From NCBI GenBank assembly GCA_017431725.1, contig JAFRKN010000006.1, forward strand, positions 1 to 38,826: a DNA stretch of 38,826 bases, read 5' to 3'. The position numbers and the translations under genes are program-made. Shown piece after piece: positions 5,919-14,301 of this stretch. The notes beneath the pieces are model-generated. The model was not told the DNA's origin. It searched no databases and was given only the letters and a program-made list of their open reading frames with translations. Every line of letters begins with the position of its first letter. Position 1 is the stretch's first letter. The DNA comes from Candidatus Saccharimonadota bacterium (GTDB lineage Bacteria; Patescibacteriota; Saccharimonadia; Saccharimonadales; Saccharimonadaceae).

Positions 5919-6989
5919 ATGGCAAATGCCAAAAAAATCACTATGGATGAACTCCTAGCTAGTAATGAGGAGTCATTCAAAAAAGTCACCGCTGGTGATA
6001 CTATTAAAGGAACGGTCTTATCCGTCAAAAAACACGAGATTTTAATTGATCTCGGAGCTCAGGGAATCGGATTGATCCCGCGTCGCGAAGCCTCATTCGC
6101 TCGTAATTTAAACGTTGGAGACGAAGTCGCCACCTCTGTTGTTGAAGCAGAAATGGATGATGGCTATGTTTTGCTTTCGCTCCGTAAAGCCGTTAAAGAT
6201 AAAGGCTGGGATGAAATTCAAACTAAGCTTGATAATAACGAAACTGTTGAAATTACCCCATTTGACGCCAATAGAGGCGGATTATTGGTTGAATACGAAG
6301 GTATCAGAGGATTTTTACCAGTTTCTCAACTTTCGGCTGAACATTATCCACGCGTGGGTTCTGCTGACAAAGAGGAAATTTTGCAACGTCTCAATTCATT
6401 GGTTGGAAAATCTATCAAAGTACGCATTTTGGATGCCAACAAAAAGGAAAATAAGCTTATCTTTTCTGAAAAAGAGGCCATCAAAGACGGTCTAGCTGAA
6501 CGTTTCGCTGAGCTAAAGGTTGGCGATACCGTAAAAGGCGTGGTCACTGGTGTAGTTGATTTTGGCGTTTTCGTCAACGTAGATGGCATCGAGGGGCTAA
6601 TTCATATTTCCGAAATTTCTTGGGAACGAGTCAATAATCCTTCGGATTATGTTAAGGTTGGTGATACAATCGAAGCTAAAATCATCGCAATTGATAAAGA
6701 ACGTCTCTCGCTCTCAATGAAACAATTAGTTGAAGACCCTTGGATTTCTGAGGTAGAAAACCTTAAGAAAGGCTCAAAAGTCGAGGGAACTGTCACTAGG
6801 ATTACTCCATTTGGCGCCTTTGTCCAAATTTCTCCCGCTATCGAAGCTTTAGTCCATGTTTCCGAGCTAGGAGAAGGCTCTGATGTCGACCCCGAAAAAA
6901 TCTTTACCTTAAACGAACGCAAAAGCTTTAAAGTTCTCGATATCGATAAAGAAGGTCGCAAAATCTCTTTATCTATTGCCAAAAAATAA
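5919..6989 (+). CDS. rpsA: 30S ribosomal protein S1
   Basis: 356 aa with four tandem S1/OB-fold RNA-binding domains, roughly residues 21-88, 105-184, 196-265 and 281-352. The third and fourth have the clearest signatures, such as DFGVFVNVDGIEGLIHIS and PFGAFVQISPAIEALVHVS. E. coli S1 has six domains; a four-domain form is usual in Gram-positive-like and Patescibacteria lineages. S1 unfolds mRNA leaders on the small subunit, which is interesting in a genome with many apparently leaderless genes. I choose ATG 5919, with AAGGAAGG 10 nt upstream; the frame-extending ATG at 5892 lies inside the leader stem and would have no ribosome site. Confidence 0.95.
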   Translation: MANAKKITMDELLASNEESFKKVTAGDTIKGTVLSVKKHEILIDLGAQGIGLIPRREASFARNLNVGDEVATSVVEAEMDDGYVLLSLRKAVKDKGWDEIQTKLDNNETVEITPFDANRGGLLVEYEGIRGFLPVSQLSAEHYPRVGSADKEEILQRLNSLVGKSIKVRILDANKKENKLIFSEKEAIKDGLAERFAELKVGDTVKGVVTGVVDFGVFVNVDGIEGLIHISEISWERVNNPSDYVKVGDTIEAKIIAIDKERLSLSMKQLVEDPWISEVENLKKGSKVEGTVTRITPFGAFVQISPAIEALVHVSELGEGSDVDPEKIFTLNERKSFKVLDIDKEGRKISLSIAKK

Positions 6990-7029
6990 TTTTTTGAAAG
7001 ACACTGTTTCCAAAAGAATTTGCTTATGA

Positions 7030-7035
7030 TATAAT
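7030..7035 (+). promoter_or_regulatory. -10 box of the acyl-CoA synthetase gene
   Basis: TATAAT lies 26 nt before the GTG start, with AGGAG between. No convincing -35 hexamer is seen. Confidence 0.6.
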
Positions 7036-7061
7036 GAATCTATCTATTTGAGGAGATTTTT

Positions 7062-8780
7062 GTGAAGAATAAGAAAGAATATAAAGAACGCCCTTGGCTT
7101 GAATTTTACGATGAACAAGGTATTCCTGGTAATATTGAATATCCTGATTGCTCGATGGTAGATATGGTCATGCAAAGCGCCGAAAAATGGCCTGATAATG
7201 TTGCTTATGTTTATTATGGGCATAAAGTAACTTATAAAAACTTCGTAAAAAAAATTGAAAAAGCCGCTCGCGCTCTCAAAAACTATGGTGTCAAAGAGGG
7301 TGACCGCGTAACGATTTGTATGCCAAATACCCCTGAAGGAATTACGATGGTTTACGCCGTTAATATGGTCGGCGCCATCTGTAATATGGTTCACCCATTA
7401 TCATCGGAAAAGGAGCTAGAATATTATATTAAAGTTGCTGAATCAAAATATGTACTCGTTTTTGACGCTATTTTTGACAAAATCTACCGCTTAAGAGATT
7501 CTGCAGGGCTAGAGCGTATAATTGTTGTTCGTCCCTCTGATGGGCTCGGCTTTTTAAAGCAAAAAATGTATCGCCTGCTCCACGTCAAAAAAGTTAAACT
7601 TCCTATCAATGATAGCAGAGTAGTTTTATGGGAAGATTTTATTGCTAACTCTTATTTTTATCAGGGTAATTACCACGAAGAAAGAAGTGCCAACGATCCT
7701 TCTGTTATCCTTTATTCTGGCGGGACGACCGGAGCACCCAAAGGCATCCTCTTAACTAATCTAAATTTTAATGCACTAGGCATTCAAGCTACTACAGTCA
7801 TCAAACAAGCTGTACCTGGCGCAACTATTCTTTCTATTTTACCGATTTTTCATGGTTTTGGCTTAGGCGTTTGTATCCATACTCCCCTCTGCAAGGGTAT
7901 GGGTTGTATTCTTATTCCGGCCTTCTCTTATAAACAATTTGCTGATATGATTCGTAAGAATGAACCAAATTTTATTGCTGGTGTCCCTACTCTTTACGAA
8001 TCTCTTGTAAATAGCAAATTAAAGTCTGGTGATCTTAAATCGGTTACAGCGGTTATCTGCGGTGGGGATGCTCTCAATCAAACTCTCCGCGATAAAGTTA
8101 ATAAATGTCTTGAAACTTATGGTTCCTCCGCCAAAATTCGAGTCGGCTATGGTTTAACTGAAGCTACTGGTGCAGTTTGTCTTTCTCCAGAAAATTCTTT
8201 TAAAAATGGCATTATTGGTGCACCTTTCCCAGATATTTATTGTAAAATCATTCGTACTGGCACGCACGACCAAGCTGATGTTGGTGAAGAAGGAGAAATT
8301 TGTATTTCTGGTCCACTAGTGATGGTAGGATATTTGAATGATGACGCAGAAACCGCTCAAGCGCTTCGTCTCCACGACGATGGTAAAGTTTGGCTTCATA
8401 CTGGTGATTTGGGTATTTTAGGCGAAGATGGTTTTATTTATTTTGCGCAACGTCTAAAACGCATGATTATTTCCTCTGGTTATAATATCTACCCAACCCA
8501 TCTTGAATCAATTATTAATTCCCATGAAGGAGTTCTTACCTCTACAGTTATTGGGATTGACCATCCTCATAAAGGCCAAGTGCCAAAGGCCTTCATCGTG
8601 CTTAAATCCGGCTACAAAGCTGGTAAAAAAGTTGAACGTGAAATCAGGGAATTATTAGAACGTAATGTCCCAGTCTATGCTCTCCCAGTCGCCTATGAAT
8701 TTCGTGACAAACTTCCTCAAACCCTAGTTGGCAAAGTTGCCTTCAAAAAACTAGAGGAAGAAGAAAAATCCAAAGAATAA
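7062..8780 (+). CDS. AMP-binding long-chain acyl-CoA synthetase-like protein
   Basis: 572 aa, an adenylate-forming enzyme of the ANL superfamily, which activates a carboxylic acid with ATP and usually transfers it to CoA. Visible core motifs: the P-loop-like YSGGTTGAPKG (about 218-228), GYGLTEATG (A5), HTGDLG (A7) and a C-terminal PQTLVGKVAFKK, whose GKV Lys fits the catalytic A10 lysine. Length and layout fit fatty acyl-CoA ligases (FadD type). No fatty-acid synthesis or beta-oxidation genes are near, so use of scavenged host fatty acids for membrane or lipid editing is the inference. GTG start with AGGAG site. A strong convergent terminator follows. Confidence 0.85.
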   Translation: MKNKKEYKERPWLEFYDEQGIPGNIEYPDCSMVDMVMQSAEKWPDNVAYVYYGHKVTYKNFVKKIEKAARALKNYGVKEGDRVTICMPNTPEGITMVYAVNMVGAICNMVHPLSSEKELEYYIKVAESKYVLVFDAIFDKIYRLRDSAGLERIIVVRPSDGLGFLKQKMYRLLHVKKVKLPINDSRVVLWEDFIANSYFYQGNYHEERSANDPSVILYSGGTTGAPKGILLTNLNFNALGIQATTVIKQAVPGATILSILPIFHGFGLGVCIHTPLCKGMGCILIPAFSYKQFADMIRKNEPNFIAGVPTLYESLVNSKLKSGDLKSVTAVICGGDALNQTLRDKVNKCLETYGSSAKIRVGYGLTEATGAVCLSPENSFKNGIIGAPFPDIYCKIIRTGTHDQADVGEEGEICISGPLVMVGYLNDDAETAQALRLHDDGKVWLHTGDLGILGEDGFIYFAQRLKRMIISSGYNIYPTHLESIINSHEGVLTSTVIGIDHPHKGQVPKAFIVLKSGYKAGKKVEREIRELLERNVPVYALPVAYEFRDKLPQTLVGKVAFKKLEEEEKSKE

Positions 8781-8782
8781 TC

Positions 8783-8819
8783 AATAGAGAACCAATAAAA
8801 GTTATATTGGTTCTCTATT
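8783..8819. terminator. Bidirectional terminator between convergent genes
   Basis: A 15-bp perfect stem, 8783-8797 with 8805-8819 (left arm AATAGAGAACCAATA), with a 7-nt loop and A/T flanks on both sides. It overlaps the stop codon of the HerA-like gene at 8815-8817. Confidence 0.85.
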
Positions 8820-10431
8820 TAAATATATCTTTAAAAAGCTTATCTGTAATTTTACGTCCAATTGCACTTCCGGCTGACCCGAGTATATTTCCAATCACTC
8901 TTTCTTTAACTTTCTGAGCCTTTTCTTTGGCTTTTTTGGCCTCTCTTTCGGCCTCTAGGCGTCTTTTCTCCTCAGCCTTGATACGTTCTGCTTCTGCTTT
9001 TTCAGCGGCTCTAGCGGCCGCAATACGCTCCTTTTCAGCCAATTTTGCCTGTTCATCCGCTGCCTTTTCTGCTGCTTTATCAGCTGCTATCTGTTGTTTT
9101 TCAGCTGCTATCGCTTCTTCTTGCGCCGCTATCTCTGCTGCTTTTGTATCGGCCTTTTGTTGGATGATTTCCGCTGCTGATTCTGGATCTATAATTTCAT
9201 CATATTTACCCACCAACGGGCTAGCATTAATTACTTTATTTCGGGCAATTCCATCAATCGCTCCCATTAAACTTTGAGGAGGTAAGATAGTGGCTCTCTC
9301 TACTATCTCTGGTGCGCCCTTCTCATTTTGGAAGGAAATTAAAGCCTCGCCAGTACCAAGCTCCAAGATTGCCTTCTCTGTATCAAACTTTGGATTTACC
9401 CTAAAAGCTTGCGCCGCCGCCTTTACCGCCTTTTGCTCCGAAGGAGTATAGGCGCGCAAAGAATGTTGTACTCTATTACCAAGTTGCGCCAAAACCTCAT
9501 CTGGGATGTCGGTTGGACTTTGAGAAATGAAATAAAGCCCAATCCCACGCGAACGGATTAGTTTTACTACTTGTGCAATTCGTTTTAATCTATAAGCTGG
9601 CATGCCATTGAAGAGCAAATGTGCTTCATCGAAGAAGAAAACCAGCTTTGGCTTATCCAAATCACCTACCTCTGGTGAAGTCGAGAACAAAGTTGTAAGA
9701 AGCCAAAGCAGAAACGCCGCATACATATCTGGACTCTCAAACAATGTAACAGCATGCAGTATATTTATCACTCCTCGTCCGTTCTCTGTGGCAAAGAAGT
9801 CATGAATATCGAGAGCTGGCTGACCGAAGAAATGATTGGCTCCCTGGTTCTCCAGCGTCAAAAGTGACCTCTGTATTACGCCAATACTTTGAGTGGTAAT
9901 ATTGCCATATCGAGTCGAATATCTATCTTTATTTTCGCTTACATATTGTAAAACTGCTCGAAGATCTTTTAGGTCAATCAATGCTAGATTTTCATCTTTT
10001 GCAATTGCAAACGCAATCGCTAAATTACCTTCTTGTGCTTCTGATAAGCCTAACATAATAGATAATACTTCTGGCCCAACTGATTCAACAGTCGCTCGAA
10101 GCGGATGCCCTTCAGTCCCAAATAAATCCCAAAAGCGCACAGAGAAAGATTTTGCTTCAAAATCTTTCACAGCAATTTTATCTAATCTTTTTTGAATTGC
10201 CTCCGTTACCTCACCTTTTATTGCCATACCAGCGAGATCGCCCTTTACATCAGCCAGAAACACCGGCACGCCCGCATCCGAAAAACTTTCCGCCATCACC
10301 TTAAGAGTAATCGTTTTTCCAGAACCTGATGCTCCTGTAATAATGCCATGTCGGTTTGCCATCTGTAGCAAAATAGAAAGTTCCGTTCCATCATCTGTTT
10401 TTCCAATTAATAGTTTGTCTTTTAAAAGCAT
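8815..10431 (-). CDS. HerA/FtsK-type ATPase, DUF853 (YjgR-like)
   Basis: 538-aa P-loop ATPase. Walker A GASGSGKT (about 33-40) and a Walker B ending FFFDEAHLLF are clear, as is the conserved block SRGIGLYFISQSPTDIPD with the sensor Gln. This is the DUF853 branch of the HerA-FtsK superfamily, close to E. coli YjgR, whose cellular role is not settled. It may act as a DNA- or RNA-associated translocase. Residues about 415-505 are an Ala/Glu/Lys-rich coiled coil, followed by a Gly-containing tail typical of the family (VIGNILGSAGSAIGRKI). An AAGGAG site precedes ATG. A promoter in the 54-nt divergent gap shared with the 10486 gene is likely (TATAAT-like near 10455). Confidence 0.85.
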   Translation of the reverse strand: MLLKDKLLIGKTDDGTELSILLQMANRHGIITGASGSGKTITLKVMAESFSDAGVPVFLADVKGDLAGMAIKGEVTEAIQKRLDKIAVKDFEAKSFSVRFWDLFGTEGHPLRATVESVGPEVLSIMLGLSEAQEGNLAIAFAIAKDENLALIDLKDLRAVLQYVSENKDRYSTRYGNITTQSIGVIQRSLLTLENQGANHFFGQPALDIHDFFATENGRGVINILHAVTLFESPDMYAAFLLWLLTTLFSTSPEVGDLDKPKLVFFFDEAHLLFNGMPAYRLKRIAQVVKLIRSRGIGLYFISQSPTDIPDEVLAQLGNRVQHSLRAYTPSEQKAVKAAAQAFRVNPKFDTEKAILELGTGEALISFQNEKGAPEIVERATILPPQSLMGAIDGIARNKVINASPLVGKYDEIIDPESAAEIIQQKADTKAAEIAAQEEAIAAEKQQIAADKAAEKAADEQAKLAEKERIAAARAAEKAEAERIKAEEKRRLEAEREAKKAKEKAQKVKERVIGNILGSAGSAIGRKITDKLFKDIFK

Positions 10432-10473
10432 ATAAACTCCTTTTATTAACTTAATTATATAACAAAATTGTGT

Positions 10474-10479
10474 TAAAAT
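10474..10479 (+). promoter_or_regulatory. -10 box, leaderless transcript of the 161-aa membrane protein
   Basis: TAAAAT ends 6 nt before the ATG at 10486. No Shine-Dalgarno site fits between. Confidence 0.6.
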
Positions 10480-10485
10480 AATTTT

Positions 10486-10971
10486 ATGTTTTGGAAAGTT
10501 CTTATTGTTTTAATTATTTCTATGATTCCTCTGGTTGAACTTCGTGGTGCTATTCCGGTCGCCGTAGGGATGGATCTTGGTCTTCCAGAATGGCTAGTTT
10601 TGATAATTGCAATTATTGGCAATATCATTCCTGTACCAATTATTTTCTTCTTTGCTCGGAAAATTCTCAATTGGGGAAGTAAACAAAAATGGAAGCCGTT
10701 CAAACAATTTTGCAATTTCTGCCTCAAAAAAGGCGAAAAAGGAGGCGAAAAACTCCTTAAAAAGGCAGGGAATTACGGCACCTATTTTGCTCTCTTTCTT
10801 TTTGTTGCTATTCCGATTCCAGGAACTGGTGCTTGGACTGGTACACTCGCCGCCAGTATTTTAAATTTAGATTTTAAGAAAACCACCATTGCCATTACGA
10901 CTGGAATTATTACCGCAGGCCTCATTATGCTCGCCGTTTCTCTTGGCCTTTTTAAAATCATTTTAGGTTGA
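10486..10971 (+). CDS. Small multidrug-export-family membrane protein (PF06695-like)
   Basis: A 161-aa integral membrane protein. The N-terminal segment ends in the family hallmark ELRGAIP (about 19-25), and a second conserved part is IPIPGTGAWTG (about 104-114). Both are characteristic of the putative small multi-drug export protein family, related in layout to DedA/SNARE-associated proteins with re-entrant loops. About four hydrophobic stretches with a Lys-rich loop (about 60-90) in between. Transport of drugs is a legacy name; the substrate is unknown and lipid or cation handling is possible. Leaderless start predicted. It converges with the next gene, with 3 nt between the stop codons. 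Confidence 0.82.
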   Translation: MFWKVLIVLIISMIPLVELRGAIPVAVGMDLGLPEWLVLIIAIIGNIIPVPIIFFFARKILNWGSKQKWKPFKQFCNFCLKKGEKGGEKLLKKAGNYGTYFALFLFVAIPIPGTGAWTGTLAASILNLDFKKTTIAITTGIITAGLIMLAVSLGLFKIILG

Positions 10972-10974
10972 AAA

Positions 10975-11751
10975 CTAATTCTTTATTGGTATAAATTTTT
11001 TTACAATTGTATCTTTTTTGCTATTTTTAAGATAAGAGGCTCCCATTATACAAAATAGAGTTGCTCCCACCATATTCACAAGGATGTCTTTCATTGTATC
11101 CATAATTCCAATATCCAAAAATCCTTCATCTATTGTTATAACTTCACCATTTTGAAGATAAATGTCCGTCTTTTCGATATTATTTAATCTTACTGGCCGA
11201 TTTCCGCCGTCACGCTGCAAAGTAATTGTAGAAATCTGGCGCACATGCGCATCTTTTTGAGCGTCAGTCCGCGCTGTCATATCGAAAGTAAATTCTAAAC
11301 ATTCCCACATCGTCCCAAGTGTCATCGAAAAACAAAATGCAAAAAGGAGCGTGAATAATCGTGATTTTTCGCCTTTGTTTATAATTTCGACAATAGACAA
11401 TCCAATACCAGCAATCACAAAACCGCTTAATAAATGCAAAATAATGTCCCAAAAAGGGAACGGCCCATAAAAAGCAAATACCTCTCCTAGAACTAGAGAG
11501 GCAAACACGAAAAGATAAAAAGTAATTTCAAGTGTCGCTGGCAAACGAAGTTTAAACCGATAAGAGACAAAACTCGGTATCAGATAAAACATTAACGCTG
11601 CAAATGACAATCCAATTTTTACCCAGTCGCCGATGATAATTGTATTGATAAAAGCAATAAAAGTTAAACTCCAAATTACGAAAAACGCGAATAATACAAA
11701 CTTATTTTTCTCTTTAAAATAATCCTCTACAGTTTTCTTAATCTTACTCAT
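10975..11751 (-). CDS. Multi-pass membrane protein, YjdF/DUF2238-like
   Basis: 258 aa with about six hydrophobic helices. Features that recall the DUF2238/YjdF family are FPFWDIILHLLSG (about 98-110), a central TMWECLEFTFD containing the conserved Trp-Glu, and GIMDTMKDILVNMVGA (about 217-232), which carries the paired Asp residues. A hydrophilic loop of about 55 residues rich in Asn, Arg and Gln lies between the fourth and last helices. The family has no established function. Start is predicted leaderless: TAGAAT (11758-11763 on this strand) ends 6 nt before ATG. The repeated tRNA-Asn tail lies just upstream. Confidence 0.72.
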   Translation of the reverse strand: MSKIKKTVEDYFKEKNKFVLFAFFVIWSLTFIAFINTIIIGDWVKIGLSFAALMFYLIPSFVSYRFKLRLPATLEITFYLFVFASLVLGEVFAFYGPFPFWDIILHLLSGFVIAGIGLSIVEIINKGEKSRLFTLLFAFCFSMTLGTMWECLEFTFDMTARTDAQKDAHVRQISTITLQRDGGNRPVRLNNIEKTDIYLQNGEVITIDEGFLDIGIMDTMKDILVNMVGATLFCIMGASYLKNSKKDTIVKKFIPIKN

Positions 11752-11757
11752 AACAGT

Positions 11758-11763
11758 ATTCTA
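11758..11763 (-). promoter_or_regulatory. -10 box, leaderless DUF2238-like gene
   Basis: TAGAAT on the minus strand, 6 nt before the ATG at 11751. Confidence 0.55.
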
Positions 11764-11784
11764 TCATAATTTTTGCTAAAAAAA

Positions 11785-11806
11785 TGGCTCCCGGGACCGG
11801 ACTCGA
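11785..11806 (-). repeat. Duplicated 3' end of tRNA-Asn (scar)
   Basis: On the minus strand the last 22 nt of tRNA-Asn including CCA recur here with 21/22 identity, 55 nt downstream of the intact gene and beyond its terminator. The preceding bases cannot form a T stem or anticodon arm, so it is not a second tRNA. It has the layout left by recombination at a tRNA 3' end. Confidence 0.8.
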
Positions 11807-11839
11807 TTCGAAGAACGATGTCCAGCTTTTTGGTACGAA

Positions 11840-11858
11840 AAAAGCCCAAAGGGCTTTT
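11840..11858 (-). terminator. tRNA-Asn terminator
   Basis: AAAAGCCC / GGGCTTTT with an AAA-complement loop, followed by T on the minus strand, starting 3 nt after the tRNA CCA. Confidence 0.85.
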
Positions 11859-11861
11859 GAG

Positions 11862-11936
11862 TGGCTCCCGGGACTGGACTCGAACCAGCAACCTCGAAGT
11901 TAACAGCTTCTTGCTCCACCATTGAGCTACCCGGGA
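11862..11936 (-). tRNA. tRNA-Asn (GTT)
   Basis: Minus-strand cloverleaf: acceptor TCCCGGG with CCCGGGA, discriminator G and encoded CCA. The anticodon loop CTGTTAA gives anticodon GTT, and the T arm CTGG-TTCGAGT-CCAG is perfect. The base pair closing the anticodon stem is an A-G mismatch, which is unusual. The 75-nt length is normal. Confidence 0.95.
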
Positions 11937-12015
11937 ATATCCCTATTATAGCATAATTTTTGATTTTGTGATAAAATTAGAACAGTTTATTTTTACGGTC
12001 AGAAAGGAGAGAGTC

Positions 12016-13782
12016 ATGGAAGAAAAGACTATTCAGATTGCTGGTTCTATCACAGTTGACGAGCTATCCAAAGCTCTCGGTCTTTCTGTAACTGAACTTA
12101 TCGGTACTCTCTTTAAAAACGGTATCGTTGCCACGATTAATCAGCGCCTCGATTTTGAAACCGCTTCCATTATTATTGAAGAACTTGGTCTTAAGAATGT
12201 CAAACTAGAAAGAAAAAATACTTCTACTAGAACTTCCAATCTTCATCGGGAATTATCCGATAAAGCTGTAGCAAGACCACCCGTAGTTGCTGTCATGGGT
12301 CACGTTGATCACGGTAAGACTACTCTACTAGATACTCTCCTCCACAAGAAAACTGTCGACGACGAGGCTGGCGGTATTACTCAACATATTTCTGCCTACC
12401 AGTTAGAACACGATGGCCGGTTAATCACTTTTCTCGATACTCCTGGTCACGAAGCTTTTGCCGCTATTCGTCAACACGGCGCGATGTTAACCGACATCGT
12501 AGTTATTGTCGTCGCCGCTGATGATGGCGTAAAACCTCAAACTATTGAAGCAATTAATTTCGCGAAATCTGCCAACGCCAAAATCATTGTCGCCATTAAT
12601 AAAATCGACCGCGAAGGCGCTGATGTTCAAAGAACTATGGCCGACCTTTCTAACAATGGACTTCAGCCCGAAGAATGGGGTGGCGATATTATCATGGTTC
12701 CGATTTCCGCAAAGATGAACCAGAACCTCGACAAACTTCTCGACATGATTCTCCTTACCGCCGACATCGAAGAATTAAAAGCCGACGTTAACATTCCAGC
12801 CGAAGGTCTCGTCATTGAATCTCATATGGAGGTTGGTAAAGGCTCGGTTGTTAATATTTTAATCACTGGCGGAGAACTCAAAGTCGGAGAATTTATTGTC
12901 GCCGGCTCAACCTATGGCAAAGTTCGCACCATGCTAGATTATAAAGGCAAGCCAAAGGGCAAAGCTACTCCTTCTACCCCAGTTACTATTACCGGTTTTA
13001 AAGAACTTCCAAATTTTGGTGACCGCTTCGAAGAGGTAAAGGACGAAAAGACTGCCCGTAAAATGGCGCTTCTTAATGCCCAAGCTCTTGCTAATGAATC
13101 TGCCGATGCGAATGTAACTAGCTCCGACCTTCTTCGTATGATGAATGTGGCGGATAATACTAAAACTTTCAATGTTATCGTCAAAGGCGACGTTTTAGGC
13201 TCAGTTACTAGCGTAGTAGATAGCCTCCGTCTTATTGACACTAAAGGTGAAATCACTCTCAATATCGTTTCTACTGGTGTTGGCGATATTAACGAAAACG
13301 ATGTTTATATGGCCGCCGGTGAAAATACTGTAATTTATGGTTTTAACGTCTCTGTCCCAATTAATATTAGTAAAATGGCTGCGCGCGATCATGTTCCAAT
13401 CCGCATTTATAAAGTCATTTACGAACTTTTAGACGACGCTAAACATGAGATGGAAAACTTACTTGACGCCGAAATTATAGAAGAAGACAAAGGAGAATTA
13501 AAAGTTCTTGGTGTATTTCGCACTGAAAAGACCTCAATTATTGCTGGTGGCGAGGTTTTAACTGGCGATTTAAAACCTGGTTATCTTGCTCGTGTGGTTC
13601 GTAATAAGACCTATCTGGGTGAAGTTGAAGTAACTTCTGTCCAAAAAGAAAAAATTGATGTCAAAGAACTCATTGCTGGCGAAACTGGCGGCCTTGCCTT
13701 AAAAACCGCCAATAAAATTGATCTTGAAATTGGCGATCGTCTCAAATTCTTCACTCGCGAAACCAAAAAACGCACACTTTAA
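12016..13782 (+). CDS. infB: Translation initiation factor IF-2
   Basis: 588 aa, delivering initiator tRNA to the 30S P site. A single IF2-N domain (about 10-57) leads straight into the GTPase domain: G1 GHVDHGKTT (95-103), G3 DTPGH (141-145), G4 NKID (195-198). These are followed by the beta-barrel, domain 3 and a C-terminal fMet-tRNA-binding barrel. E. coli IF-2 alpha has 890 residues; the long linker region is missing, as in other reduced genomes. ATG 12016 is chosen because AGAAAGGAG precedes it; the upstream GTG at 11968 lies across the promoter (TAAAAT 11972-11977). A structured element of family A begins 3 nt after the stop. Confidence 0.96.
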   Translation: MEEKTIQIAGSITVDELSKALGLSVTELIGTLFKNGIVATINQRLDFETASIIIEELGLKNVKLERKNTSTRTSNLHRELSDKAVARPPVVAVMGHVDHGKTTLLDTLLHKKTVDDEAGGITQHISAYQLEHDGRLITFLDTPGHEAFAAIRQHGAMLTDIVVIVVAADDGVKPQTIEAINFAKSANAKIIVAINKIDREGADVQRTMADLSNNGLQPEEWGGDIIMVPISAKMNQNLDKLLDMILLTADIEELKADVNIPAEGLVIESHMEVGKGSVVNILITGGELKVGEFIVAGSTYGKVRTMLDYKGKPKGKATPSTPVTITGFKELPNFGDRFEEVKDEKTARKMALLNAQALANESADANVTSSDLLRMMNVADNTKTFNVIVKGDVLGSVTSVVDSLRLIDTKGEITLNIVSTGVGDINENDVYMAAGENTVIYGFNVSVPINISKMAARDHVPIRIYKVIYELLDDAKHEMENLLDAEIIEEDKGELKVLGVFRTEKTSIIAGGEVLTGDLKPGYLARVVRNKTYLGEVEVTSVQKEKIDVKELIAGETGGLALKTANKIDLEIGDRLKFFTRETKKRTL

Positions 13783-13785
13783 GAC

Positions 13786-13932
13786 AATAATAAATTTTTT
13801 TGAGCTTATCATTTACAGGCTGAAAATTTCCAAAAAATAGTGATGGAAAGCCGGTACTGAAATACCGGAAGGCTTCCATCAAATTATTTTTTGGAATTTT
13901 CACCTTAGATAAGCTCAAAAAAGTTTATTATT
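13786..13932. repeat. Structured palindromic element A, copy 1
   Basis: The 61-nt core at 13832-13892 is a hairpin (GATGGAA/TTCCATC outside, CCGGTA/TACCGG inside, CTGAAA loop). An inner arm (13821-13839 with 13885-13902) and an outer arm (13786-13810 with 13908-13932, centred on GAGCTTATC/GATAAGCTC) enclose it. They are separated by an asymmetric internal loop ending in CAGGC on the left. Core matches copies 2 and 3 at 60/61 positions each; arms do not match in sequence but pair. Lies between infB and the DUF5663-like gene. Confidence 0.9.
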
Positions 13933-13973
13933 ATTAAACCATGTGTTATTATTAAACATAAGGAGAACAATAC

Positions 13974-14273
13974 ATGGAATTTGACGAAAAATTTTTGCAA
14001 GAAATGGGACTTTCGGCCATGCCAGAAGACCAAAAACAACAATTTTTAGACTATGTCCAAGAAGAACTTGAAGTTCGCATTGGCGAACGTATTTCTAAAG
14101 GTCTTACTGAAGTTCAATTAAACGAATTTGATATGATTACTGACCAAATTGAGGCTGCCAAATGGCTTGAAGAAAACCGCCCAGATTACCGCGAAATAGT
14201 CAATCGCACTATTGAAGAAATGAAAGCCGAAATTCGCGCCAATCGCACCAAACTTGTCACTCCAGAAGTCTAA
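13974..14273 (+). CDS. DUF5663-like small acidic protein, 99 aa
   Basis: The layout is helical and acidic: a short Leu/Met-containing start (FLQEMGL), then MPEDQKQQFLDYVQEELE and a segment GERISKGLTEVQLNEF, ending in WLEENRPDYREIV. This fits my recollection of DUF5663, a family common in Patescibacteria; I could not check it. The pattern is reminiscent of proteins with a ubiquitin-associated-like or ribosome-associated helix bundle, but no function is known. The AAGGAG site at about 13961 precedes the ATG. It lies after infB and structured element copy 1, in the same direction, and could be co-transcribed if the element does not terminate. Confidence 0.65.
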   Translation: MEFDEKFLQEMGLSAMPEDQKQQFLDYVQEELEVRIGERISKGLTEVQLNEFDMITDQIEAAKWLEENRPDYREIVNRTIEEMKAEIRANRTKLVTPEV

Positions 14274-14301
14274 ACTATACGCATTCTAGAAATATACTTA
14301 G

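Noticed and set aside
11785-11860. A second tRNA gene left of tRNA-Asn
   Set aside because: Only the last 22 nt match; no anticodon or D arm can be folded, so it is a scar.
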